Shown: positions 1-6,310 of the stretch, piece by piece
Position numbering within the stretch: the stretch's first letter is position 1
Layout: the number at the start of each line of letters is the position of its first letter
Source: an uncultured Faecalicoccus sp.
Lineage (GTDB): Bacteria > Bacillota_I > Bacilli_A > Erysipelotrichales > Erysipelotrichaceae
Assembly: GCA_902497095.1 (NCBI GenBank)
Contig: CABVDD010000026.1
Location: 1-28,172, forward strand
Direction: 5' to 3'
DNA: 28,172 nt
Translations under genes and position numbers: made by a program
Notes under the pieces: model-generated
Told to the model about the DNA's origin: nothing
What the model saw: the letters and a program-made list of their open reading frames with translations, nothing else
Databases searched by the model: none

Positions 1-1
1 G

Positions 2-283
2 AATCCGTCAGCTAACAGTCATGTTTAAATTACTTCCTTATCACTGCTAAGCCAAGAGTTTGTATTATCTTTTGGTAATGGAACGGAAAATATTTCTAAA
101 ATTGTACTGAAATATCAAAAAGATAATGGAAATTTAGTAGAGTTACAAAGTACAAAGCAATCAGGAGAGCTTTATGTCTTTGAAAAAGAGTTTGCAGAAT
201 CGGATGCAGGTACTTATAAAGTAATAGGATTTAGTTATTATATTGATTCTCAGGAATATACGATTGATTTTTCAGATTTAGAA
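2..283 (+). pseudogene. 5' coding part of the autolysin gene, separated by an in-frame TAA
   Basis: The reading frame of the autolysin stays open upstream of its first ATG (284) back to a TAA at 26-28. The translation looks like real protein (LLSQEFVLSFGNGTENISK, then DAGTYKVIGFSYY, which resembles an Ig-like or other beta-sandwich segment). Before the TAA the same frame reads NPSANSHV, which joins naturally to the downstream part if the TAA were AAA (Lys). There is no ATG, GTG or TTG in frame between 29 and 283 and no ribosome binding site before 284. I infer that the true start lies left of the window and that the stop is a nonsense mutation or a base error. Confidence 0.6.
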
Positions 284-3220
284 ATGGATGTTCGTTTTGG
301 TGTGAATCAAGAATATGATGGATTTGGAGAAAATGAAGGCTATACAATTGATTCAAATGGTAATGAAGTGGAAGAATCAACAGAAAATGATGAATCCATG
401 GTAAAAGAAATAGAATCATCTGTTGTATCTTTAGATGGTTCTAATGTATCAAATACAGAAGATTTGGTAGAATCGGTGTTAAAAAATAATGTCCAAACGT
501 CACAAACTAATAGTCGTATGAAACGTTCTGTTACTACTTATTCAGAAAGTAATCCACTTGTTATTTGTATTGATCCAGGACACGGTGGAAGTGAAAGTGG
601 AACTGTAGTTGTAGATGGCTCTTTAGAAAAAAACATGAATCTAAAGATAGCTATGTATCTAAAAGAGGAATTAGAACAATATAAAAATGTTAAGGTGGTA
701 ATGACAAGAACCAGTGATGTGTATGTAGGACTTCAAGAAAGAGCGCAAATTGCAGCAAATGCTGGTGCTACTGCTTTAGTTAGTATACATATTAATGCGA
801 CAGGATGGGGAACACAGAGTTCAATCTCAGGTGCAGAAGTTTATTATCCGCATGCCAATTACAATGCTGCTGTTTCAGAGACAGGAAAGAACTTAGCACA
901 AAATATACTGAATGAGTTAGTTGGTTTAGGATTAAACAATTTAGGTATCAAAGTTAAATATGTTTATGATACAAATACAGGACAACCGGCTCATGATCCT
1001 GCTTATGATTATCCAGATGGTTCTGTAGGTGACTATTATGGTGTGATTCGATATAGTAAAGAATTGGGTGTTGCCGGAATTATTGTAGAACATGCAATGT
1101 CAGATAACTGGAATGATTTCAATAACTTTTTGAGTTCTGATGCAAAGCTTAAAAACTTAGGAGTTGCGGATGCAACCGGGATTGCTAAAGCTTTTGGTTT
1201 ATCGAAAATAAGTAGAGAAGAAGTAGATCAAATTGCACAAGAAAATAAAGATGTATTGAAAGATGGAGTATACACTATACGTTCAGTTAAGAATACAAAA
1301 GGTGTATTAGAAGCGGCAGGCGGCGGTACGATTAATGGTACCAAAGTGCAGTTGTATAGTTCGAATGGAACGGATTCACAGGGATGGAAAGTTAGTCATG
1401 ATGACAAGGGATATGTGACATTTAAAAATGTGAAGTCTGGGCTAGCTCTAGATTTATCGAGTGGATCGAGCAATATATCTAATGGTGTAAAAGTACAACT
1501 ATATACGCCAAATGAGACATTGGCTCAAAAATGGATTGTAAAAAAGAATGGAAATCATTATGAAATAGTGTCAGCTGTAAATCCTGAATATAGCATAGAA
1601 TTGGCAGGAGGAAAGACTTCGAATAAAACATTGGCACAAGTATATGAGTCTAATGGTACAGAAGCTCAGAAATGGACCTTTGATACGTTTAAAACACAGG
1701 GCAATACAGCTGACAGTTTAGCCCAGGCCAATAAAGATGTATTGAAAGATGGAGTATACACTATACGTTCAGTTAAGAATACAAAAGGTGTATTAGAAGC
1801 GGCAGGCGGCGGTACGATTAATGGTACCAAAGTGCAGTTGTATAGTTCGAATGGAACGGATTCACAGGGATGGAAAGTTAGTCATGATGACAAGGGATAT
1901 GTGACATTTAAAAATGTGAAGTCTGGGCTAGCTCTAGATTTATCGAGTGGATCGAGCAATATATCTAATGGTGTAAAAGTACAACTATATACGCCAAATG
2001 AGACATTGGCTCAAAAATGGATTGTAAAAAAGAATGGAAATCATTATGAAATAGTGTCAGCTGTAAATCCTGAATATAGCATAGAATTGGCAGGAGGAAA
2101 GACTTCGAATAAAACATTGGCACAAGTATATGAGTCTAATGGTACAGAAGCTCAGAAATGGACCTTTGATACGTTTAAAACACAGGGCAATACAGCTGAC
2201 AGTTTAGCCCAGGCCAATAAAGATGTAATGAGTGATGGTTATTACATTATTAAACCTTTAGGTAATTTAAATTTTGGGCTAGAAATTAAGGGTGGTAGTT
2301 ATGATGATTTGACCAATGTTCAATTATATACTCTAAATGATACAGCATCACAAGTATGGAAAGTTTCACATGATCAAAAGGGGTATGTTTATTTTACAAA
2401 TGGAAAAACTGGAAAATATCTTTCAATTAAAAATAATGCATTGCTAAATAATCAGAATATTGTACAAACATCAGAACAAACTGATGCTGCAAAATGGATA
2501 ATTTCTAATGATCAACAAGGAAGAATAATTATAATATCAGGTATAAATATAGAATATGTTTTAGATGTATATAATGGGGTGTATGCTAACCAAACTCCTG
2601 TTGTTATTAATAAAAGCGTAAATAAAGCCAGGCAAAATTGGGTTTTTCAGCCTATAAATTTTGACCCTTCTACAAATGAATATGCTATTATGGGAGCATC
2701 CAATATAACTGCATCACAATTAGTACGTTACTATAATACATATAAAGGCTCTGCATCATACGATAAATTTAGTGGTGACAATTCTAAATATAATGGAGTA
2801 TTGGCAAAAGGGGGAGCTTCAACTATTGAGGAGTTTTGCCAAATATACTATGAAGAATGTCTGGCTGAAGGGGTTAAGCCTGAGGTTGCTTTTGCCCAAT
2901 CTATGTTGGAAACAGGTTTCTTAAAGTTTGGTGGAGATGTTTTGCCTAATCAGTATAATTTCGCGGGATTAGGAGCTACTGGAAATGGGGTACATGGTAA
3001 TTCTTTTTCAAGCGTTAGAATTGGTATAAGAGCTCATATTCAACATTTAAAATGTTATGCTTCTACTGCACCTTTAAATCAAGAGAAGGTAGATCCTAGA
3101 TGGAGTGATTCATTACGGGGAAAAGCGCCGACAGTGGAAAAGTTGCAAGGAACATGGGCGACGTCTACTACGTATGCTTCTAGTTTATTGAAAGCTATTG
3201 AAAGAATTAAGACAGTATAA
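284..3220 (+). CDS. Multidomain autolysin: N-acetylmuramoyl-L-alanine amidase, three ricin-like modules, glucosaminidase domain
   Basis: This is a peptidoglycan hydrolase acting outside the cell. Counted from the first ATG, residues about 92-305 are a zinc amidase of the Amidase_3 type: DPGHGG with His100, Glu115, SIHINA with His169, and catalytic-type Glu269 in VEHAMS. Residues 321-482 and 483-644 are two identical ricin-B-like modules, and about 645-805 is a third, diverged one. Each has the repeated Q-x-W (SQGWKV, AQKWIV, AQKWTF) typical of carbohydrate binding. Residues about 820-978 resemble the glucosaminidase/LytG lysozyme-like domain, with SMLETG (Glu876) as the probable acid. Residues 1-75 are acidic and Ser/Asn-rich, like a linker. 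No signal peptide is visible because the N terminus is cut off (see 2-283). The chosen start is only the first ATG; it has no Shine-Dalgarno and is probably not the native one. Domain calls are firm, substrate preference is not. Confidence 0.85.
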   Translation: MDVRFGVNQEYDGFGENEGYTIDSNGNEVEESTENDESMVKEIESSVVSLDGSNVSNTEDLVESVLKNNVQTSQTNSRMKRSVTTYSESNPLVICIDPGHGGSESGTVVVDGSLEKNMNLKIAMYLKEELEQYKNVKVVMTRTSDVYVGLQERAQIAANAGATALVSIHINATGWGTQSSISGAEVYYPHANYNAAVSETGKNLAQNILNELVGLGLNNLGIKVKYVYDTNTGQPAHDPAYDYPDGSVGDYYGVIRYSKELGVAGIIVEHAMSDNWNDFNNFLSSDAKLKNLGVADATGIAKAFGLSKISREEVDQIAQENKDVLKDGVYTIRSVKNTKGVLEAAGGGTINGTKVQLYSSNGTDSQGWKVSHDDKGYVTFKNVKSGLALDLSSGSSNISNGVKVQLYTPNETLAQKWIVKKNGNHYEIVSAVNPEYSIELAGGKTSNKTLAQVYESNGTEAQKWTFDTFKTQGNTADSLAQANKDVLKDGVYTIRSVKNTKGVLEAAGGGTINGTKVQLYSSNGTDSQGWKVSHDDKGYVTFKNVKSGLALDLSSGSSNISNGVKVQLYTPNETLAQKWIVKKNGNHYEIVSAVNPEYSIELAGGKTSNKTLAQVYESNGTEAQKWTFDTFKTQGNTADSLAQANKDVMSDGYYIIKPLGNLNFGLEIKGGSYDDLTNVQLYTLNDTASQVWKVSHDQKGYVYFTNGKTGKYLSIKNNALLNNQNIVQTSEQTDAAKWIISNDQQGRIIIISGINIEYVLDVYNGVYANQTPVVINKSVNKARQNWVFQPINFDPSTNEYAIMGASNITASQLVRYYNTYKGSASYDKFSGDNSKYNGVLAKGGASTIEEFCQIYYEECLAEGVKPEVAFAQSMLETGFLKFGGDVLPNQYNFAGLGATGNGVHGNSFSSVRIGIRAHIQHLKCYASTAPLNQEKVDPRWSDSLRGKAPTVEKLQGTWATSTTYASSLLKAIERIKTV
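1244..2215 (+). repeat. Perfect tandem duplication, 2 x 486 bp, within the autolysin
   Basis: Unit 1 is 1244-1729 and unit 2 is 1730-2215. Reading both through, I find no base difference, including silent positions. Each codes for 162 residues, a whole ricin-like module plus its linker (DTFKTQGNTADSLAQA). A third copy begins at 2216 with AATAAAGATGTA and then diverges, so the third module is an old relative and the first two are a very recent copy. The length is a multiple of three, so copy number can change without breaking the frame. Confidence 0.97.
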
Positions 3221-3225
3221 ATATC

Positions 3226-3268
3226 AAAAAAAGAGGTTGGAATTAATATATTATCCTAGCCTCTTTTG
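3226..3268 (+). terminator. Rho-independent terminator of the autolysin gene
   Basis: AAAAGAGG(TTGG) pairs with (CCTAG)CCTCTTTT across a loop of about 15 bases, six bases after the stop codon. The arm ends in TTTT. The inverse A-run means it may also work on the minus strand. Confidence 0.75.
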
Positions 3269-3291
3269 ATTATAAGGAGGAGTTGATTTTA

Positions 3292-4692
3292 ATGATTAAA
3301 AAAATATTTATACATGGACTTAGAGGTTTTGGTGAAAAACGTGAAGTAAACTTTGCTATTCCAAATGGTATAAAAGGAAGTGGATTAACAATTTTAGTAG
3401 GTTCTAATAATACTGGAAAGACGACGATTTTCGAAGCTTTACGTTCATTTAATTCTCCTAAAGACAATCCTCCCTCTTTTTCCGAAAGAAAACGAAATGT
3501 AAATTGTGAGAATGGAAAAGTGCATCTGAAACTACAAACAGATATGAATGAAATTTATACAATTGATACAATCGAAAATGGTGGAAGTACTACAGTCATG
3601 AGAAAAAATGTAGTACAGAATGATAATTGGTGGGAATCACCAAAAACTTTTGTTCTACAATCAAGGAGATTCGTTGAATATGAATTTAATCAACTTTATA
3701 TGGATCGAGATGACTATATTCGAAATCAGCAAATAAATACACATAATAGATCATCTTATATAAATGAGTTTAATGCAAGATTATTCAAAATGCAGAGAAA
3801 TAAAGAAAATTTTGATAAACTGCTCCAAAGAGTTTTGGGATATGATCTTGATTGGACTATAGAGCAAAATGATAATGGATCATATTACTTAAAACTTACT
3901 GTTAATGGGTGTATACATAGTAGTGAAGGATTAGGAGATGGTATATGGAGTGTATTTACTATTTGTGACGCTCTTTATGATTCCGAACCAAATAGTACTA
4001 TCTGTATTGATGAACCAGAATTATCATTACATCCCGCCTATCAGAAAAAAATAATGGATTTATTCAATCTTTATTCAGAAGATAGACAAATAATAATCAA
4101 TACTCATTCTCCCTATTTTATTGATATTGCATCTATTACAAATGGAGCAGTATTGCATAGAACTGTAAAAAATAATAGTGGAAATATTGAAGTTTTTACA
4201 CTTTCAGAAGAGTCTCAAAATATTTTAAAAGGCTTCTTGGGAAATCTAAATCAGCCGCATACTTTGGGAACAGAGGCTAAAGAAATCTTTTTTCTAGCAG
4301 ATAAAATAATTCTTACAGAAGGACAAGAAGATGTCATAATGTATAGCAAAGCTGTTGAATCAGTTAGACTCCCTTTACGTGGAACTTTCTTTGGATGGGG
4401 ATCAGGAGGCGCCTCTAACATAACTAAAATTGCAAATATCTTAAAAGATTTAGGATATCAAAAGGTTGTAGCTATTTTTGATGGGGATAAACCAGAAGAA
4501 AAATCTAAATTTGATAAATCATTTCCAATGTATAGCAGCCAAATTATATCCGCACCAGATATTAGAGACAAACCTGATATTCATAGATCCGAAAAAAAAG
4601 GTATGATGACTCAAGGAGGATGTTTGAAAAAAGAATACAAGGATGAGATGATTTCATTGTTTGAGAAAATTAATTCCTATTTTAACGAGTAG
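3292..4692 (+). CDS. OLD-like AAA ATPase with C-terminal TOPRIM nuclease domain
   Basis: This 466-residue protein has an SMC/ABC-like ATPase: Walker A GSNNTGKTT (about residue 38), a signature-like SSEGLGDG, Walker B ICIDEPELSLHP and the switch histidine in INTHSPYF. The last third is a TOPRIM domain with the glutamate in LTEGQEDV and the acidic pair in AIFDGDKPE, so both active sites look intact. Proteins of this layout (OLD family, GajA of Gabija, and single-gene ATPase-TOPRIM defence proteins) cut DNA or sense nucleotides during phage infection. No GajB-type helicase lies beside it. The start is ATG 3292, behind AAGGAGG at 3274-3280. An in-frame TTG at 3283 is only two bases from that site and is less likely. 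A terminator follows at 4711, so it may be a stand-alone unit next to the RT system. Family confident; role in defence inferred. Confidence 0.85.
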   Translation: MIKKIFIHGLRGFGEKREVNFAIPNGIKGSGLTILVGSNNTGKTTIFEALRSFNSPKDNPPSFSERKRNVNCENGKVHLKLQTDMNEIYTIDTIENGGSTTVMRKNVVQNDNWWESPKTFVLQSRRFVEYEFNQLYMDRDDYIRNQQINTHNRSSYINEFNARLFKMQRNKENFDKLLQRVLGYDLDWTIEQNDNGSYYLKLTVNGCIHSSEGLGDGIWSVFTICDALYDSEPNSTICIDEPELSLHPAYQKKIMDLFNLYSEDRQIIINTHSPYFIDIASITNGAVLHRTVKNNSGNIEVFTLSEESQNILKGFLGNLNQPHTLGTEAKEIFFLADKIILTEGQEDVIMYSKAVESVRLPLRGTFFGWGSGGASNITKIANILKDLGYQKVVAIFDGDKPEEKSKFDKSFPMYSSQIISAPDIRDKPDIHRSEKKGMMTQGGCLKKEYKDEMISLFEKINSYFNE

Positions 4693-4710
4693 AATACAAA
4701 ATTTTTTGAA

Positions 4711-4739
4711 TGAAAGTATCGCTTTCAATTATTTTTTTT
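4711..4739 (+). terminator. Terminator between the ATPase gene and the first RT gene
   Basis: TGAAAG-TATCG-CTTTCA (4711-4727) is a short hairpin followed by ATTATTTTTTTT. It would partly separate transcription of the OLD-like gene from the RT genes downstream. Confidence 0.7.
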
Positions 4740-4757
4740 CATACATAGGAGATTGAA

Positions 4758-5675
4758 ATGAATATAAATCAAGAAATTAGAAGAATTGTAGAATATCAAA
4801 ATACGAGACTGCCCAAGCATGATAGAAAATCAAAAGAGTTTTTAGAAAGACTAATTAATGAAATAATTGATTCATATAAAAATAAAACTTATAATTTCCG
4901 TAAACTAAAATCTTTTAGTATAAAACAAGGTACAAAAAAACGTCGGATAAAAATGTTTGAAAGGTTTACTACTGAAGAGATTCTATGTATATTTTTAAAA
5001 AGAGAACTAGATAGAACATTTCATATTAAATATCCTAATAGAAATGCTTTTATGCGGAGTACTTTTGACATAGTCAGTTCTTTAAAAAATATGAATGATT
5101 TTGTGATCTTTAAATTTGATTTTTTAGATTTTTTTAATTCTATTTCAAGTCAGTTTGTTTTGAAAAAATATATAGAAGATAAAATAGAAGATAGGGAATT
5201 CTTAGAATTACTGATTGAGTTTGTATCTAAAATTAAATATGCTTATGCTGGTTTAAATACATCTAATATTATTTGTGAGATTATTGCTAAAGAATTTGAC
5301 AATAGATTGTGGATTAAACTTGCGGATAAAGGAGTCATATTTTACAAGAGATATATTGATGATGGACTAATAATTTTTAATCGCTTTATCGAAGAAGAAG
5401 AGTGTAAAGAAATAATAAATGAGGTAATAAAGGAAATATTTTATAGTTCTCAATTCTTGTCGATTAAGCAATGTAGAACTAAGTTAAATGAGAAAAAACT
5501 TAACTATATTGCGAGAAGAGACCTTGATACTAATGAGAAAAAGTTTAATTTCTTAGGATATGAATTTGTATTCTATAAATCTTTAAGTGGTAATTCTAGT
5601 GATGGTAAATTGAAAATAAAATATGGTATAACAACGGATAAGATAAAAAATATAACAAAAGAATCAATTCCATAG
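4758..5675 (+). CDS. drt3a: Reverse transcriptase, probable Drt3a (UG3-type) of a DRT type 3 defence system; zero-frame part
   Basis: This is an RT palm/finger domain of 305 residues in the zero frame. Visible motifs are FKFDFLDFFNSIS (first catalytic Asp at 121), AGLNTSNIICEII (motif B-like, without the usual proline), YIDD at 199-202 (catalytic core intact) and FLGYEF (motif D/E region). There is no maturase, no group II intron domains and no retron msr/msd upstream. The neighbour downstream is a second, unrelated-looking large RT, and a structured non-coding gap lies between them. That layout is what is known for DRT type 3 (UG3 + UG8). The frame ends at TAG 5673-5675, but homologous-looking protein continues in the -1 frame from the heptamer at 5645-5651, so the intact product would be about 457 residues. 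The start is ATG 4758 after AGGAG. RT assignment is firm; the UG3 label is inferred from context. Confidence 0.75.
   Translation: MNINQEIRRIVEYQNTRLPKHDRKSKEFLERLINEIIDSYKNKTYNFRKLKSFSIKQGTKKRRIKMFERFTTEEILCIFLKRELDRTFHIKYPNRNAFMRSTFDIVSSLKNMNDFVIFKFDFLDFFNSISSQFVLKKYIEDKIEDREFLELLIEFVSKIKYAYAGLNTSNIICEIIAKEFDNRLWIKLADKGVIFYKRYIDDGLIIFNRFIEEEECKEIINEVIKEIFYSSQFLSIKQCRTKLNEKKLNYIARRDLDTNEKKFNFLGYEFVFYKSLSGNSSDGKLKIKYGITTDKIKNITKESIP
5645..5651 (+). other. A AAA AAT slippery heptamer / frame break in the first RT
   Basis: In the RT frame the codons read ATA AAA AAT, forming the -1 slippery pattern X XXY YYZ. A -1 slip here continues as TAT AAC AAA AGA ATC, the frame that stays open to 6130. 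The same joining would result from restoring one lost A in the six-A run. I see no strong stimulatory hairpin within about 15 bases downstream, so a mutation or sequencing error is at least as likely as programmed frameshifting. Confidence 0.6.
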
Positions 5676-6130
5676 TCAAAGCATATGTTGAAAAATCAAT
5701 AAGTGAAGAATTATTAAGGCATCAAATCAAAGCCTTTTCACACCGTACTGTATATATGGTTAACCATTATAAAAGCGTTATTTGGAAGAGTAAAGGATTC
5801 ATTTCAAATTACTGTGAATTAAGAGATAGGACGGATAATTTAACTGGAGAAACAGAAGATTTTTTAAAAAATTCTATCATTAGATCTTTTAGTAATAATG
5901 GTATTAACCCTCCATATTTTATCAGATGCCAAAACGAATTGAGAGATGAATCAATTTATAGTTTATATAATAATTTGAAAAATAACAAGACACTATTATT
6001 TGTTGAAAAAATAGGAATTGATTTTAATACGCTAAAAAAAATGTGTATACAAGTCGAGATTGACACTAACAATAAGTCATATGAAGATTTGGTTCGAGAA
6101 TATTTAATCAAGGTAAAGGTGGGACATTAA
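5651..6130 (+). CDS. drt3a: C-terminal part of the first RT (probable Drt3a), in the -1 frame
   Basis: This frame is open from 5642 (after a TAA at 5639-5641) to 6130. Joined at the A AAA AAT site it reads ITTDKIKKYNKRINSIVKA, a smooth alpha-helical continuation of the RT, followed by LLRHQIKAFSHRTVYM and VIWKSKGFISNY. The basic, helical character fits an RT thumb or C-terminal extension. An internal ATG at 5756 has no ribosome binding site, so an independent 124-residue gene is less likely. About 125 residues of the product depend on the frame change. Whether the system is active therefore turns on this site. Confidence 0.65.
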   Translation, partial: YNKRINSIVKAYVEKSISEELLRHQIKAFSHRTVYMVNHYKSVIWKSKGFISNYCELRDRTDNLTGETEDFLKNSIIRSFSNNGINPPYFIRCQNELRDESIYSLYNNLKNNKTLLFVEKIGIDFNTLKKMCIQVEIDTNNKSYEDLVREYLIKVKVGH

Positions 6131-6132
6131 AT

Positions 6133-6161
6133 AAAAAAGGTTCGGTGAACCGAATCCTTTT
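6133..6161 (-). terminator. U-tailed hairpin reading leftward (possible 3' end of the ncRNA)
   Basis: On the minus strand, AAAAGG-A-TTCGG-TTCA-CCGAA-CCTTTTTT gives a 10-11 bp stem with one bulged base, a four-base loop and a run of six T, then ATTT. On the plus strand the tail is only TTTT before CC, so the leftward reading is the better terminator. Confidence 0.65.
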
Positions 6162-6163
6162 CC

Positions 6164-6190
6164 AGCCTTGAAAATGCGTAAGGCTTTTTT
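6164..6190 (+). terminator. Rho-independent terminator after the first RT
   Basis: AGCCTT (6164-6169), a 10-base loop, AAGGCT (6180-6185) and a T-run to 6190. It would end drt3a transcripts before the second RT, so drt3b probably depends on read-through or its own promoter. A weak one may be TTGTAA (6260) and TATAAC (6285). Confidence 0.7.
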
Positions 6191-6282
6191 AACATAGTCC
6201 TTACTAATAAAAGCAATTACTATGTCGCTGATGTGTGTAGCTAAAGTATAGCTACTGAGTTGTAAAACACAACTACATAATT

Positions 6283-6310
6283 AGTATAACTAATCCGGAG
6301 AAAAAAACAA
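6283..6310 (-). promoter_or_regulatory. Candidate minus-strand promoter for the inter-RT ncRNA
   Basis: Read on the minus strand: TTGTTT (6305-6310), a 16-base spacer, then TATACT (6283-6288), predicting a start near 6276. It overlaps the ribosome binding site and ATG of the second RT. The -35 is only partly consensus (TTG, then TTT). Confidence 0.35.

Larger units (their letters stand above)
6133..6300. ncRNA. Candidate DRT3-type structured ncRNA between the two RT genes (strand unresolved)
   Basis: This 170-base gap has no ORF but six hairpins: 6135-6161 (AAAAGG-TTCGG/CCGAA-CCTTTT), 6164-6185 (AGCCTT/AAGGCT), 6192-6225 (ACATAGT/ACTATGT), 6237-6255 (GTAGCT/AGCTAC), 6258-6274 (AGTTGT/ACAACT) and 6280-6294 (ATTAGT/ACTAAT). 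On the plus strand it would carry TGTGTGT (6232-6238) and ACACAA (6267-6272). On the minus strand it would start near 6276, carry ACACACA and end at the U-tailed hairpin at 6133. DRT3 systems are reported to need an ncRNA encoded with the RTs; I recall an ACACAC template in it, which favours the minus-strand reading. That is inference only. Confidence 0.6.

Noticed and set aside
1244..2215. Ricin-type toxin function for the autolysin
   Set aside because: The ricin-like modules are carbohydrate-binding domains attached to an amidase and a glucosaminidase domain; no toxin enzyme domain is present.
4758..6130. First RT as a retron, group II intron or diversity-generating RT
   Set aside because: No msr/msd-like structure upstream, no maturase or endonuclease domain, no intron ends, and no template/variable repeat pair. 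The second RT beside it fits DRT better.
5756..6130. Independent 124-residue gene
   Set aside because: ATG 5756 has no binding site, and the frame is open and protein-like upstream to 5642, continuing the RT. It is treated as the RT C terminus.
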